64,000 nt of DNA from Mucilaginibacter sp. (GTDB taxonomy: Bacteria; Bacteroidota; Bacteroidia; Sphingobacteriales; Sphingobacteriaceae): positions 24,054 to 88,053 of the forward strand of contig JAQBOV010000058.1 of NCBI GenBank assembly GCA_028287895.1. The letters are read 5' to 3'. Shown one piece after another: positions 43,523 to 53,359 of the stretch. Both the position numbers and the translations under genes were made by a program. The notes beneath the pieces are model-generated. The model saw only the letters and a program-made list of their open reading frames with translations. It did no database searches and had not been told where the DNA came from. The number at the start of each line of letters is the position of its first letter. Position 1 is the stretch's first letter.

Positions 43523-44635
43523 ATGTCTAAAAAGAAAGCTGAAAAAAAAGGGCACGTTGAGGTGGTAAATAAAACCTCATTAGCCTTTTTCGAAAAATAT
43601 ATCAATAACCCCTCGCCTACCGGTTTTGAGGCAAAAGGCCAGAAACTTTGGCTGGATTACATTAAACCCTATATTGATGAGCATTATGTAGATAACTACG
43701 GCACGGTTGTGGGTATCATCAACCCGAAAGCTAAATACAAGGTCGTTATTGAAGCCCATGCCGATGAAATATCGTGGTTTGTAAATTACATTACCAGCGA
43801 CGGGCTTATTTACGTGATACGTAATGGAGGTTCAGATCATCAGATAGCACCCTCAAAAAGGGTGAATATACATACAGACGACGGCATAGTTAAGGCCGTA
43901 TTCGGCTGGCCTGCAATCCATACCCGTTCGGGCGAAAAGGAAGAGGCACCTACCCTGAAAAACATTTTTCTGGATTGCGGATGCACCACGAAGGAAGAAG
44001 TTGAAAAATTGGGTATCCACGTCGGATGTGTAATTACTTACGAAGACGAGTTCATGGTGCTGAACGACCGCTACTATGTAGGTCGTGCACTGGATAATCG
44101 TGCCGGTGGCTTCATGATAGCTGAAGTGGCCCGTTTGCTCAAAGAGAATAAGAAGAAATTACCGTTTGGTTTATATATCGTAAATGCCGTACAGGAAGAG
44201 ATCGGTTTACGCGGTGCAGAGATGATCGCGCATCATATCAAACCCAACCTGGCCATCGTAACCGACGTTACGCATGATACACAGACTCCGATGATCAGCA
44301 AGATCACCCAGGGCGACCTCGCTTGCGGCAGGGGGCCCGTTGTATCTTATGCACCTGCGGTACAAAACAATGTCAATAAATTACTGATCGAATCGGCTCA
44401 AAAGGCGGATATTCCTTTCCAGCGCCAGGCTTCATCACGTTCTACCGGTACCGATACGGATGCATTCGCCTATTCAAACGACGGGGTGCCATCAGCATTA
44501 ATATCACTGCCGCTTCGATATATGCATACGACGGTTGAAATGATCCATAAGGAAGATGTGGATAACGTGATCCGGCTGATCTATGAAGTACTGCTGAATA
44601 TTAAAGCAGATCATGATTTCCGTTACATAAGATAA
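43523..44635 (+). CDS. M42-family metallo-aminopeptidase
   Basis: 370-residue cytosolic zinc aminopeptidase of family M42 (glutamyl aminopeptidase/tetrahedral aminopeptidase-like). Metal-site residues are visible in order: His/Asp in VVIEAHADEISWF (about 76), Asp in GRALDNRAGGFM (about 192), the Glu pair in NAVQEEIGLRGAEM (about 229), Asp in IVTDVTHD (about 252) and a late His in RYMHTTVEMIHKEDV. The N-terminal lysine-rich start (MSKKKAEKKGH) is short and disordered. It likely trims peptides from intracellular proteolysis. Confidence 0.92.
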   Translation: MSKKKAEKKGHVEVVNKTSLAFFEKYINNPSPTGFEAKGQKLWLDYIKPYIDEHYVDNYGTVVGIINPKAKYKVVIEAHADEISWFVNYITSDGLIYVIRNGGSDHQIAPSKRVNIHTDDGIVKAVFGWPAIHTRSGEKEEAPTLKNIFLDCGCTTKEEVEKLGIHVGCVITYEDEFMVLNDRYYVGRALDNRAGGFMIAEVARLLKENKKKLPFGLYIVNAVQEEIGLRGAEMIAHHIKPNLAIVTDVTHDTQTPMISKITQGDLACGRGPVVSYAPAVQNNVNKLLIESAQKADIPFQRQASSRSTGTDTDAFAYSNDGVPSALISLPLRYMHTTVEMIHKEDVDNVIRLIYEVLLNIKADHDFRYIR

Positions 44636-44739
44636 CATTGTGCTCAACTTTTTAAAACATTTAAAGTATAAATGTTATTTGTAATAATTGAAATAAAAAT
44701 ATCACTTTCATGTGCTGAATTCAGCATCTAAAAAACATT

Positions 44740-45642
44740 ATGAAACCTACCCTACTTATACTGGCCGCAGGTATGGCCAGCCGCTATGGAAGCATGAAAC
44801 AAATTGATGGTTTTGGCCCGCATGGCGAAACTATTATTGATTACTCTATTTACGATGCTATTAATGCCGGATTTGGCAAGATCAGTTTTATTATACGCGA
44901 AGAATTTGCCGAACCCTTTAAAGCCATATTCGAGCCTAAATTAAAAGGCCGCATTGAAACCGATTATGTTTTCCAAAGTTACGATCTCAAGCCTTTCGGT
45001 ATTGATAAAACCATTGAGAGGGCAAAACCCTGGGGCACTATGCACGCGGTATTAGCAGCGCGTAACCAGGTACACGAGCCTTTTTGCGTGATCAATGCCG
45101 ATGATTACTATGGTAAAGATGCCTTTGAAAAGATGGCCAAATTCCTGACCACTGAAGTAGCTGACGATAAGTATTCCCTCATTGGATACCAAATAGACAA
45201 AACATTGTCCACCTATGGCTCTGTATCACGTGGGGTATGCAAAGTGGATGATAAAGGCAACATGGCCGAGATCAACGAGCGTACCGAAGTTTATTTTAAA
45301 GATGACGGCACGGTAGCTTATAAGGACAGCACAGGGGAGTATTCACTGCCAAATGATACCCGTGTGTCGATGAACTTCTGGGGATTTACACCAGCTGTGT
45401 TCAAGCAAAGCGAGCCGATGTTTAAAAAGTTTGTTGAGGAAAATGAGAATAACCCAAAATCGGAGTTTTTTATTCCCTTGGCAGCTGATGAACTGATTAA
45501 AAGCGGAACTGCTTCATTCAAAGTGATCCCGACTGCTTCAAAATGGTTTGGCGTTACTTATAAAGAAGATAAACCAATCGTACAGAAAAGCATTTCGGAA
45601 CTTGTTGCCAACGGAACTTATCCTGAAAATTTGTGGCCGTAA
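44740..45642 (+). CDS. Sugar nucleotidyltransferase-family protein
   Basis: 300-residue nucleotidyltransferase with the Rossmann-like GT-A core: LLILAAGMASRYGSMKQIDGFG (nucleotide-binding signature, residue 4 on), VINADDYYGKDAF (metal-binding Asp pair, about 120) and MNFWGFTPAVF. It resembles glucose-1-phosphate nucleotidyltransferases but lacks a hexapeptide acyltransferase domain. Substrate and gene name cannot be fixed. It ends just before a strong terminator. Confidence 0.85.
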   Translation: MKPTLLILAAGMASRYGSMKQIDGFGPHGETIIDYSIYDAINAGFGKISFIIREEFAEPFKAIFEPKLKGRIETDYVFQSYDLKPFGIDKTIERAKPWGTMHAVLAARNQVHEPFCVINADDYYGKDAFEKMAKFLTTEVADDKYSLIGYQIDKTLSTYGSVSRGVCKVDDKGNMAEINERTEVYFKDDGTVAYKDSTGEYSLPNDTRVSMNFWGFTPAVFKQSEPMFKKFVEENENNPKSEFFIPLAADELIKSGTASFKVIPTASKWFGVTYKEDKPIVQKSISELVANGTYPENLWP

Positions 45643-45663
45643 AAAGCAACCCGATATTTATTG

Positions 45664-45690
45664 ATCCCGCTCAAAAGGCGGGATTTTTTA
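45664..45690 (+). terminator. Rho-independent terminator of the nucleotidyltransferase gene
   Basis: ATCCCGC and GCGGGAT form a 7-bp stem with a TCAAAAG loop, followed by TTTTTA. Confidence 0.85.
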
Positions 45691-45704
45691 TTTCCGGTTA
45701 AACG

Positions 45705-45738
45705 CAAAAAAGCCCGTCCTGAAATTCAGAACGGGCTT
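45705..45738 (-). terminator. Rho-independent terminator of dnaK
   Basis: AGCCCGTCCTGAA and TTCAGAACGGGCT (one mismatch) pair across a short loop; on the minus strand the hairpin is followed by a run of T (TTTTTTGCG). It sits about 20 nt after the dnaK stop. Confidence 0.85.
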
Positions 45739-45758
45739 TGCTATATATGATGGATTTA

Positions 45759-47669
45759 TTATTTTACTTCTTCGAAGTCAACATCGGTAACATGGTCACC
45801 TGGATCCTGTGCGGCACCTGCACCTGCACCGTCCGCTCCGGCACCAGGCTGTGCCTGACCTGAGTCTGCTGCGGCTTTGTACATCTCTTCAGATGCGGCA
45901 GTCCAGGCAGCATTCAACTCGGTTTGTGCAGTGTCTATAGCATCAAGATTTTTAGACGCATAAGCTTCCTTCAGTTTTTTCAAACCTTCTTCAATGGGCG
46001 CTTTTTTGTCAGCCGAAATCTTGTCACCATATTCTTTCAGCTGCTTTTCGGTTGTAAAGATCAGGGCATCAGCAGAATTCAGTTTTTCAACTTCTTCTTT
46101 TGCCTTTTTGTCAGCTTCAGCATTCGCTTCAGCTTCGTCCTTCATCTTTTTAATTTCAGCATCTGTCAAACCTGATGAAGCCTCGATGCGGATCTTCTGT
46201 TCCTTACCGGTAGCCTTATCTTTAGCAGCTACATGCAATATACCATTGGCATCAATATCAAAAGTAACTTCTACTTGTGGCACCCCGCGTGGCGCAGGTG
46301 GTATCCCATCCAGGTGGAAACGGCCTATAGTACGATTTTGTGCCGCCATTGGGCGCTCGCCCTGTAATATATGGATCTCTACAGATGGCTGGCTATCGGA
46401 TGCAGTAGAGAACACTTCCGATTTCTTGGTCGGGATAGTAGTATTAGCTTCGATCAGCTTGGTCATTACACCGCCCATCGTTTCGATACCTAATGACAGC
46501 GGGGTAACATCCAGCAACAATACATCCTTAACTTCGCCGGTCAGTACACCACCTTGTATGGCAGCGCCTATGGCAACTACTTCATCCGGGTTTACACCTT
46601 TTGACGGCGCTTTACCAAAGAATTTTTCTACAGCTTCCTGTATGGCAGGGATACGGGTCGAACCACCTACCAGGATGATCTCGTCAATATCAGAGATCGC
46701 TAATCCTGCACCTTTTAATGCTGATTTACATGGCTCTATCGTGCGTTTTATCAAGCTGTCGGACAGTTGCTCAAATTTAGCACGGGTCAATGTTTTAACC
46801 AGGTGCTTAGGCATACCATCGGCAGCAGTAATATAAGGCAAATTGATTTCTGTTTGAGGACTGCTTGAAAGTTCAATTTTAGCCTTTTCAGCGGAGTCTT
46901 TTAAGCGTTGTAAAGCCATTGGGTCCTTACGCAGGTCAATACCTTCATCATTCTTAAATTCATCGGCCAGCCAGTCGATAATTACGTGATCAAAGTCGTC
47001 ACCCCCAAGGTGGGTATCACCGTCGGTTGATTTTACTTCGAATACGCCATCGCCGAGCTCAAGTACTGACACGTCATGCGTACCGCCACCACAGTCAAAC
47101 ACAACGATCTTCATATCCTTGTGGGCTTTGTCCAGACCATAAGCCAGGGCAGCAGCAGTGGGCTCGTTGATGATGCGGCGAACTTTTAAACCTGCAATCT
47201 CACCTGCCTCTTTAGTAGCCTGGCGTTGTGCATCGTTAAAATAAGCCGGAACGGTAATCACCGCTTCAGTCACTTCAGTACCTAAGAAATCTTCAGCAGT
47301 TTTCTTCATTTTCTGAAGGATCATTGCTGAAATTTCCTGGGGCGTATATTTACGGTCGTCAATTTCAACACGTGGTGTATTGTTATCGCCCTTAACTACC
47401 TTGTAAGGTACGCGTGCCGCTTCTTTGGTAACCTCGCTAAACTGGTTGCCCATAAAGCGCTTAATAGAATAAATAGTTTTTGTAGGGTTGGTAATAGCCT
47501 GACGCTTGGCAGGGTCACCCACCTTACGCTCGCCGTTGTCAACAAACGCCACAACAGACGGCGTAGTACGTTTACCCTCGCTGTTGGCAATAACTACGGG
47601 TTCATTACCTTCCATTACCGCAACGCAAGAGTTCGTTGTTCCTAAGTCGATTCCAATTATTTTAGACAT
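45759..47669 (-). CDS. dnaK: Chaperone protein DnaK (Hsp70)
   Basis: ATP-dependent Hsp70 chaperone, 636 residues. N-terminal ATPase domain with [14 protein letters not shown] (phosphate 1), [20 protein letters not shown] (phosphate 2) and [13 protein letters not shown]; the interdomain linker [15 protein letters not shown]; the substrate-binding domain; a helical lid; and a Gly/Ala-rich C-terminal segment ending VDFEEVK as in DnaK. No grpE or dnaJ is adjacent. A TGCCAA/TTGGCA inverted repeat and a sigma-54-like sequence lie upstream. Confidence 0.97.
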   Translation of the reverse strand: MSKIIGIDLGTTNSCVAVMEGNEPVVIANSEGKRTTPSVVAFVDNGERKVGDPAKRQAITNPTKTIYSIKRFMGNQFSEVTKEAARVPYKVVKGDNNTPRVEIDDRKYTPQEISAMILQKMKKTAEDFLGTEVTEAVITVPAYFNDAQRQATKEAGEIAGLKVRRIINEPTAAALAYGLDKAHKDMKIVVFDCGGGTHDVSVLELGDGVFEVKSTDGDTHLGGDDFDHVIIDWLADEFKNDEGIDLRKDPMALQRLKDSAEKAKIELSSSPQTEINLPYITAADGMPKHLVKTLTRAKFEQLSDSLIKRTIEPCKSALKGAGLAISDIDEIILVGGSTRIPAIQEAVEKFFGKAPSKGVNPDEVVAIGAAIQGGVLTGEVKDVLLLDVTPLSLGIETMGGVMTKLIEANTTIPTKKSEVFSTASDSQPSVEIHILQGERPMAAQNRTIGRFHLDGIPPAPRGVPQVEVTFDIDANGILHVAAKDKATGKEQKIRIEASSGLTDAEIKKMKDEAEANAEADKKAKEEVEKLNSADALIFTTEKQLKEYGDKISADKKAPIEEGLKKLKEAYASKNLDAIDTAQTELNAAWTAASEEMYKAAADSGQAQPGAGADGAGAGAAQDPGDHVTDVDFEEVK

Positions 47670-47701
47670 ATATGATTGATTTTTCCTTTTTTAATACTTA
47701 T

Positions 47702-47750
47702 ACCTGATGCAATAATAACAAGGCTTATGCCAATATCAGTTTGGCAGAGA
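47702..47750 (-). promoter_or_regulatory. Putative regulatory site upstream of dnaK
   Basis: TGCCAA and TTGGCA form a perfect 6+6 nt inverted repeat with a 7-nt spacer at 47728-47746. On the minus strand TTGGCATAAGCCTTGTT has GG-N10-GT, close to the sigma-54 -24/-12 arrangement (GG-N10-GC). A transcript starting about 12 nt downstream of it would have a 30-40 nt leader. No CIRCE element is present. Confidence 0.35.
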
Positions 47751-47870
47751 AATCGGCCTCAGCACACTAATAATGCCTATTATTTCGTCAGAAAAGTGAA
47801 TAGTATTAATGACAGGTTGGCAGAAAAAGGAGGTAAAATGTAAAAGCATAAAGGCGAAAGCTCTTTTGCA

Positions 47871-48053
47871 TCACGGTATAGCCAGGCCATACGCTGCCAT
47901 TTCATCGTCGAGGCCGGAATGTATTTTAAGTTCAGCGTCAATACTGAGGTTAAAATACTTAGCTCATCATTTGGGCTCCTGGTAGGCCAGCCCGCTCCGG
48001 TAAGTTAAGCCATATCCATATTTGTATAGCGGACGCGCGGTATCGGCAGGGTT
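47871..48053 (-). pseudogene. Fragment of a GH3 glycoside hydrolase gene, C-terminal
   Basis: On the minus strand one frame reads NPADTARPLYKYGYGLTYRS and GLAYQEPK, then two stops (TGA TGA), then AKYFNLSIDAELKIHSGLDD and a stop at 47871-47873. The (R/Q)PLYxxGYGLTY motif is the conserved C-terminal segment of GH3 beta-glucosidases and glucohydrolases. No catalytic part or start is found upstream. The remnant is too short to code for an enzyme. Confidence 0.45.
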
Positions 48054-48540
48054 CTATAGGGTGTGCAATAACCGACATCGTTAACACGACACCCAAACCC
48101 GACATTTTATTGACCGGGCGCGATTGGTCCCCCTGGAAAAATTGCCGGCTTTAGGATTTGACCATCACGAAATGGTGAGGGAAGCAGTGCTCGCCATGAG
48201 AATACACTGATATCATTTCCGATAGGAAAAAGCATGTTGCCAGAGAAATTCACGCTGAAGGCAATTCATTTGTTTTATGAAACGATGATCGGTAAAAATT
48301 AAACCCAAGTAATTTCCCTGATAAATTAATTTCATTGGGATTATTGGAAACGCTGGATGAGAAAAAAAGCATAGGTGCACACCGCTCCCCCGCTTTCTAT
48401 AATTCAATACGAAAGTATCTGATAAGGCTTTGCAAGAAGGTTTGGTTTTAGCTTGATGCCAGTTTAATTATAACCTGTTGCCGGTACCGCGCCCAAAATA
48501 TCTACTGCTATGGATGCCTGATTCCATTCAGCATCAGTTC
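48054..48540. other. Gene-free spacer
   Basis: I found no gene here. A 64-codon minus-strand frame at 48213-48407 (MNYRKRGSGVHLCFFSH...) has no motif or promoter and is probably chance. The stretch may hold further decayed DNA linked to the GH3 fragment. Confidence 0.35.
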
Positions 48541-48550
48541 GTGAAAAGTA

Positions 48551-48580
48551 AAACGCCCCGCTCAGATGAGCAGGGCGTTT
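48551..48580 (-). terminator. Rho-independent terminator of the ribosomal superoperon
   Basis: AAACGCCCCGCTCA and TGAGCAGGGCGTTT form a stem of about 14 bp (one mismatch) with a short loop; on the minus strand it is followed by TTTTAC. It lies 24 nt after the rplQ stop. Confidence 0.88.
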
Positions 48581-48603
48581 CGATATGCGAACTGAAAAAT
48601 TGC

Positions 48604-49191
48604 TTATTCGCCTTTTTCAGCGTTCTGTTCCTTATCAGGAGTTGCTTGTTCGTCAGCCGGCGTTTCTTCTGCAGCCGGTGTTGCTTCCGCTTTTGGTTCT
48701 TCAACTACAACTGCATCATCGACAGGGGTAACTTCAGCACTTGCAGCAGGTGCAGCAGCTTTACCTTTACCAGAACCAGCACGGCGACGTGTTGATTTCT
48801 TTTCAGCCTTAGCAAGGTCCTTACCGTAAACGGTGTTATAATCCACCAGTTCGATCAATGCCATTTCCGCGTTATCGCCTAAACGGTTTTCCATTTTGAT
48901 GATACGGGTGTAACCACCCGGACGGTTAGCTATCTTCTCAGCAATCTCACGGAACAGGATAGTTACTGTTTCCTTATCCTGTAAATAACTGAATACAGTA
49001 CGGCGTGAATGAGTAGTATCGTTCTTAGCTTTGGTCAGTATCGGCTCAACATATACACGTAAAGCTTTTGCTTTAGCCAAAGTAGTAGTAATACGCTTGT
49101 GTAAAATAAGCGATGAAGCCATGTTTGCCAGCATCGCCTTGCGATGGCTGTCAGTACGGCCTAAATGGTTAATTTTTTTTCCGTGTCTCAT
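48604..49191 (-). CDS. rplQ: Large ribosomal subunit protein bL17
   Basis: Last gene of the alpha operon. The conserved L17 core ([20 protein letters not shown] to about residue 130, with [20 protein letters not shown]) binds near the tunnel exit. The protein is 195 residues, much longer than the 120-130 of E. coli: the last 65 residues are a low-complexity Ala/Glu/Pro-rich acidic tail (for example [20 protein letters not shown]). Such tails are common in Bacteroidota L17. Terminator follows. Confidence 0.96.
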   Translation of the reverse strand: MRHGKKINHLGRTDSHRKAMLANMASSLILHKRITTTLAKAKALRVYVEPILTKAKNDTTHSRRTVFSYLQDKETVTILFREIAEKIANRPGGYTRIIKMENRLGDNAEMALIELVDYNTVYGKDLAKAEKKSTRRRAGSGKGKAAAPAASAEVTPVDDAVVVEEPKAEATPAAEETPADEQATPDKEQNAEKGE

Positions 49192-49281
49192 TGTTTTTTA
49201 ATTTTTGCACGTGCATACCGTCAGGCGACCTACCTCAGTCAAGCCCGGGAATTATGCCCTCGCTTTGTTTTACTTATTTTC

Positions 49282-49340
49282 AGATTCAAGAACCAGAGTC
49301 AGGATCACCTCCCGGTTGCTGGCGCTTGAATCCCGATTGT
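49282..49340. repeat. GAATCAAG/GCTGGCGCTTGAATC repeat in the rpoA-rplQ spacer
   Basis: ATTCAAGAACCAGAGTCAGG and CCGGTTGCTGGCGCTTGAAT are inverted relative to each other and can form an imperfect hairpin. The same wording is found after pruA (37515-37571). It sits within a spacer of the superoperon. Confidence 0.5.
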
Positions 49341-49343
49341 CAA

Positions 49344-50336
49344 TTATTCTTCGTCTAATTTGAATTTCGAAAGGTTCATGCCAAAAGACAATCCTTTTGA
49401 TTTAACCAGGTCCTGAATTTCAGTCAGTGATTTTTTACCAAAGTTTCTGAACTTTAGCATATCTGCTACATCATAGGAGACCAGGTCGGCCAGGCTGCGG
49501 ATATCAGCAGCTTTAAGACAATTCAATGCCCGTACCGAAAGATCAAGATCAACCAATTCAGTTTTCAGGATCTTACGCATATGCAGGATCTCTTCGTCTA
49601 CTTCTTTGGTCTCTTCTTTAGCCTGAGCCTCAAGCATCATGTTCTCATCGCTGAACAACATAAAGTGCTGGATTAGGATCTTCGCCGCTTCTTTCAAAGC
49701 ATCTTCAGGATGTATAGAACCATCGGTAGCAATATCCAAGACTAATTTCTCATAGTCAGTTTTTTGCTCAACACGATAGTTTTCTATAGTGTATTTTACA
49801 TTTTTGATAGGTGTGTAGATCGAATCAATAGCTATCACGCCTACGTTAGCATCCGGGTTTTTATTTTCTTCACTTGCAATGTAGCCCCGGCCTTTGTTGA
49901 TAGTAAGCTCAATTTCAAGCGTTACCGATGAATCCATATTGCAGATAACCAAATCAGGATTCAAAACAGTAAAGTTATTTGAGAACTTGGTAATGTCGCC
50001 GGCAGTAAAAGCGTCCTGACCGTTTACGATCACGAATACTTTTTCTGAATCTCCGGATTCACCTGTCTTTTTCAAACGAACTTGCTTTAAGTTCAGAATG
50101 ATTTCGGTAACGTCCTCAACAACACCCTTGATGGTTGAAAACTCATGGTTTACTCCTGAAAAACGAACAGAAGTAATTGCATAACCCTCCAGGGATGAAA
50201 GTAAGATACGACGTAAAGCATTACCAATGGTTATACCGAAGCCTGGTTCTAATGGACGAAACTCGAACGTACCATCAAAATCATTCGCCTTTTGCATGAT
50301 AACCTTGTCTGGTTTTTGAAATGCTAAAATTGCCAT
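49344..50336 (-). CDS. rpoA: DNA-directed RNA polymerase subunit alpha
   Basis: 330-residue RNA polymerase alpha subunit. N-terminal dimerisation domain starts [20 protein letters not shown], with [24 protein letters not shown] (the beta-contact region); linker; C-terminal domain [20 protein letters not shown] and [21 protein letters not shown] that binds UP elements and activators. Lies between rpsD and rplQ. Confidence 0.98.
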   Translation of the reverse strand: MAILAFQKPDKVIMQKANDFDGTFEFRPLEPGFGITIGNALRRILLSSLEGYAITSVRFSGVNHEFSTIKGVVEDVTEIILNLKQVRLKKTGESGDSEKVFVIVNGQDAFTAGDITKFSNNFTVLNPDLVICNMDSSVTLEIELTINKGRGYIASEENKNPDANVGVIAIDSIYTPIKNVKYTIENYRVEQKTDYEKLVLDIATDGSIHPEDALKEAAKILIQHFMLFSDENMMLEAQAKEETKEVDEEILHMRKILKTELVDLDLSVRALNCLKAADIRSLADLVSYDVADMLKFRNFGKKSLTEIQDLVKSKGLSFGMNLSKFKLDEE

Positions 50337-50427
50337 TTATATCCTTTATTTATTGTTTACTAATTGAATTGATTTTAACCACGAAAATGATTGACGAAAG
50401 GCCAACCATTTTCCGGGTAAAGTATCA

Positions 50428-51036
50428 TTATTTTGAGTACAACTCGACGATCAGGTTTTCCTTGATATTTTCAGGGATCTCATCGCGGTTTGGATAGTTA
50501 AGGAATTTGCCTGTTAAATTTGCAGCGTCCCACTCCAACCAGCTGTATTTGTTAATTTTTCTGCCTGCAACTGAATTGCTTATTGCCTCCAGTGATTTTG
50601 ATTTCTCACGAACCGAGATCACATCACCTGCTTTTAAGCTGTATGAAGCAATATTCACCACCTCACCGTTTACGTTGATGTGCTTGTGACCTACCAACTG
50701 GCGTGCTGCCGAGCGGGTTGGCGCAATACCTAAACGGTAAACTGCATTATCCAAACGCGCTTCTAAAAATTTAAGCAGGTTTTCGCCGGTTATGCCTTCT
50801 TTAGCTGATGCACGGTGAAACAGGTTTTCGAACTGGCGCTCCAATACACCATAAGTGTATTTTACTTTTTGTTTTTCCTGAAGCTGGGTTGAATACTCTG
50901 ATTGCTTGCCTCTTCTTTTAGAGACACCATGCATACCCGGTGGGTAATTTTTTCTTTCTAACGCCTTATCCGGACCGAAGATCGGCTCGCGGAACCTACG
51001 CGCAATTTTTGATTTTGGACCTGTATATCTAGCCAT
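50428..51036 (-). CDS. rpsD: Small ribosomal subunit protein uS4
   Basis: 202 residues. Primary 16S rRNA binder and 30S assembly starter. Starts [20 protein letters not shown]; the S4-type RNA-binding fold is in [20 protein letters not shown] and [15 protein letters not shown]. There is no N-terminal Cys zinc cluster, as in other Bacteroidota. Confidence 0.98.
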   Translation of the reverse strand: MARYTGPKSKIARRFREPIFGPDKALERKNYPPGMHGVSKRRGKQSEYSTQLQEKQKVKYTYGVLERQFENLFHRASAKEGITGENLLKFLEARLDNAVYRLGIAPTRSAARQLVGHKHINVNGEVVNIASYSLKAGDVISVREKSKSLEAISNSVAGRKINKYSWLEWDAANLTGKFLNYPNRDEIPENIKENLIVELYSK

Positions 51037-51102
51037 TTTGTTGGTTTTAAAGTATCATGCAGCCCACAGCCGATGAATCTTAGCTTTAAAAAATTGGGTT
51101 AA

Positions 51103-51492
51103 TTAAACTCTTCTTCTTTTTGAAGGACGACAACCATTGTGCGGAAGTGGGGTAATATCCTTAATGGTGGTCACTTCAATACCTGTTGTTTGCAAAGTAC
51201 GGATAGCTGATTCACGACCAGCGCCCGGGCCTTTTACAAATACTTCAACCTTGCGTAAGCCCAGGTCATAAGCTACTTTACCGCAATCGGCAGCAGCTTG
51301 ACCAGCAGCATAAGGAGTGTTCTTTTTTGAACCTTTGAAACCCATTTTGCCTGCTGATGACCATGATATAGCCTGACCGGTCTTGTTGGTAAGGGTAATG
51401 ATGATATTGTTAAAAGTAGCATTTACATGTGCTTCGCCAACAGACTCCACAATCACAACGCGCTTTTTGGTAACTTTTTTAGTTTTAGCCAT
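51103..51492 (-). CDS. rpsK: Small ribosomal subunit protein uS11
   Basis: 129 residues; platform protein of the 30S subunit. Conserved core [20 protein letters not shown] and the basic end [13 protein letters not shown] are intact. It starts after a spacer of 194 nt from rpsM that holds AT-rich repeats. Confidence 0.98.
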   Translation of the reverse strand: MAKTKKVTKKRVVIVESVGEAHVNATFNNIIITLTNKTGQAISWSSAGKMGFKGSKKNTPYAAGQAAADCGKVAYDLGLRKVEVFVKGPGAGRESAIRTLQTTGIEVTTIKDITPLPHNGCRPSKRRRV

Positions 51493-51686
51493 CTTTCTTT
51501 AATTATTAAGTTAGTGAATTACTGAATTAGTGAATAATTCGGACCCATTAACTGTCTTTATAATTTTATATTCCTAATGATCATTTGATATTAATCTCTG
51601 ATCACTAATCACCTTTTAATTACTGAATATATTTGTTAAGCGGCAGAATCAAAACCGGCACCTGCCAGCTCAAAACCGCCAACTTC
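51493..51686. repeat. AT-rich repeat spacer between rpsM and rpsK
   Basis: TTAGTGAATTACTGAATTAG and GATCACTAATCACCTTTTAA words fill a 194-nt gap in an operon whose other spacers are mostly short. GTGATTAGTGATTAG before nrdA (8387-8400) has the same wording. Confidence 0.4.
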
Positions 51687-52064
51687 TTATTTAGTAGCCT
51701 TCTTTTTGTTAGCAACAGTCTTACGTTTGCCTTTACGGGTACGTGAGTTGTTTTTGGTACGCTGGCCGCGCAAAGGCAATCCTTTACGGTGACGGGTACC
51801 GCGATAGCAACCAATATCCATTAAGCGTTTGATGTTTAGCTGAACTTCTGAACGAAGCGAACCTTCAACCTTGATCTGATCGTTAATTATCGTACGGATA
51901 GATGTCAATTGCTCATCGGTCCAATCCTGTACTTTTGTATCGAAATCGATGCCTGCCTGGCTCAAAATGTTTTGAGCGGTTGAGCGGCCTACCCCGTATA
52001 TATAAGTAAGTCCGATCTCTCCTCTTTTATTTTTTGGTAAATCAATACCTGAAATCCTTGCCAT
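51687..52064 (-). CDS. rpsM: Small ribosomal subunit protein uS13
   Basis: 125 residues; head protein contacting the P-site tRNA and L5. Starts [40 protein letters not shown] is the classic C-terminal motif, followed by a Lys-rich tail. Confidence 0.98.
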   Translation of the reverse strand: MARISGIDLPKNKRGEIGLTYIYGVGRSTAQNILSQAGIDFDTKVQDWTDEQLTSIRTIINDQIKVEGSLRSEVQLNIKRLMDIGCYRGTRHRKGLPLRGQRTKNNSRTRKGKRKTVANKKKATK

Positions 52065-52151
52065 ATTTTATTATTTATTGATTTATCGAATTATTGATTT
52101 ATCGATTGGCTTATTCACTCAATCCATGCTTCAATAATCCAGTAATTATTT
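52065..52151. repeat. AT-rich repeat spacer between rpmJ and rpsM
   Basis: ATTGATTTATCGAATTATTG and ATTTATCGATTGG are direct repeats of ATTGATTTATCGA that fill most of this 87-nt spacer. Confidence 0.4.
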
Positions 52152-52268
52152 TTAGCCCTGGCGTTGTTTATACTTAGGATTCTTTTTGTTGATCACATAA
52201 AGTTTCCCGTTACGACGAATGATCTTGCAATCAGCGCTGCGTTTTTTAATGGATGCTCTAACTTTCAT
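52152..52268 (-). CDS. rpmJ: Large ribosomal subunit protein bL36
   Basis: 38-residue protein read directly from the sequence: starts [20 protein letters not shown] and ends NPKYKQRQG. Length and ends are right. The four zinc ligands of the ancestral form (Cys, Cys, Cys, His) are replaced except one Cys, so this is the zinc-free variant. It sits between infA and rpsM, the usual place. Confidence 0.95.
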   Translation of the reverse strand: MKVRASIKKRSADCKIIRRNGKLYVINKKNPKYKQRQG

Positions 52269-52275
52269 CTCTTTG

Positions 52276-52494
52276 TTATTTATATCTATACGTTATTCTG
52301 CCCTTGGTTAAATCGTATGGACTCATTTCCAGCTTTACTCTGTCACCAGGTAAAATTTTGATGTAGTGCATACGCATTTTGCCAGATATGTGTGCAATAA
52401 TTTCATGACCATTTTCAAGTTCTACCCTGAACATCGCATTTGATAATGCTTCCTTAATTGTACCGTCTTGTTCAATCGAGGCTTGTTTAGCCAT
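52276..52494 (-). CDS. infA: Translation initiation factor IF-1
   Basis: 72 residues, an S1-like OB fold that binds the 30S A site and assists IF-2 and IF-3. [39 protein letters not shown] and [20 protein letters not shown] are all present. It lies between map and rpmJ as usual. Confidence 0.97.
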   Translation of the reverse strand: MAKQASIEQDGTIKEALSNAMFRVELENGHEIIAHISGKMRMHYIKILPGDRVKLEMSPYDLTKGRITYRYK

Positions 52495-52558
52495 ATTATA
52501 CTGATTATTACTTTATTATCCGCCTTAAAACCGGGTTGCAAAATTAAATAATTTTTTT

Positions 52559-53350
52559 CTAATTATTAACTTTTTCTTTCAAAACTTCATCAATATATGA
52601 AAACGTCGAAAGTATGTCTGCTTTACCTTTATTTATAGCTATGGTATGCTCATAATGCGCCGAAGGCTTTTTGTCGACCGTTGATACTGTCCAGCCGTCA
52701 TTCCAAAACTTCACACCGGCACGCCCGGCATTGATCATCGGCTCAATAGCAATTACCATACCCTCTTCCAGTTTACTGCCTGCTCCACGTTTTCCATAGT
52801 TAGGCACTTCGGGTTTTTCATGCAGATGTAAACCTACTCCATGCCCCACTAACTCCTTAACTACACCGAAACCATGCTTTTCGGCATGTTCCTGAACAGC
52901 ATAGCCAATATCGCCAATACGCTGACCGGCTACCGCTTTTTCAATACCAAGATAAAGACACTCTTTGGTAACGCGCATCAATGTTTTCACCGTTTCATCC
53001 ACTTGGCCAATGGCAAAAGTATAAGCAGAGTCACCGTAGTATTTATTTAATACAACACCGCAATCTACCGATACCAGGTCACCCTCAACCAAAACATGCT
53101 CCCCGGGGAAACCGTGTACGATCTGATCATTCAATGAGATGCAGAGCGAATAAGGAAATCCGTTATAGTTCAGAAATGCAGGCACCCCTCCGTTATCACG
53201 GATAAAGGTCTCTGCAAGTTTATTTAATTCAATAGTTTTTACACCCGGTGCAATAATCTTCGCTATCTCACCCAATGTTTTTGAAACAAGTAAAGAACTT
53301 TTTCTTATGAGCTCTATCTCTTCGACAGACTTATAATGAATCTTTGACAT
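52559..53350 (-). CDS. map: Methionine aminopeptidase type I
   Basis: Removes the initiator methionine from nascent proteins. 263 residues. Metal ligands: Asp in SVDCGVVLNKYYGDSAYTFA (two Asp), His in VGHGVGLHLHEKPEVPNYG, Glu in VIAIEPMINAG and the last Glu in YEHTIAINKG. Located after secY in the spc block, as in many bacteria. The protein has no N-terminal zinc-finger extension. Confidence 0.96.
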   Translation of the reverse strand: MSKIHYKSVEEIELIRKSSLLVSKTLGEIAKIIAPGVKTIELNKLAETFIRDNGGVPAFLNYNGFPYSLCISLNDQIVHGFPGEHVLVEGDLVSVDCGVVLNKYYGDSAYTFAIGQVDETVKTLMRVTKECLYLGIEKAVAGQRIGDIGYAVQEHAEKHGFGVVKELVGHGVGLHLHEKPEVPNYGKRGAGSKLEEGMVIAIEPMINAGRAGVKFWNDGWTVSTVDKKPSAHYEHTIAINKGKADILSTFSYIDEVLKEKVNN

Positions 53351-53359
53351 GTTAATAAT

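Noticed and set aside
45994..46836. 280-codon plus-strand ORF
   Set aside because: It is antisense to dnaK, which is fully conserved. Its sequence is Ser/Ala-rich without family motifs, as expected of a shadow frame.
48213..48407. 64-codon minus-strand ORF in the gap before rplQ
   Set aside because: No family motif, promoter or neighbour link; probably chance in degenerate DNA.
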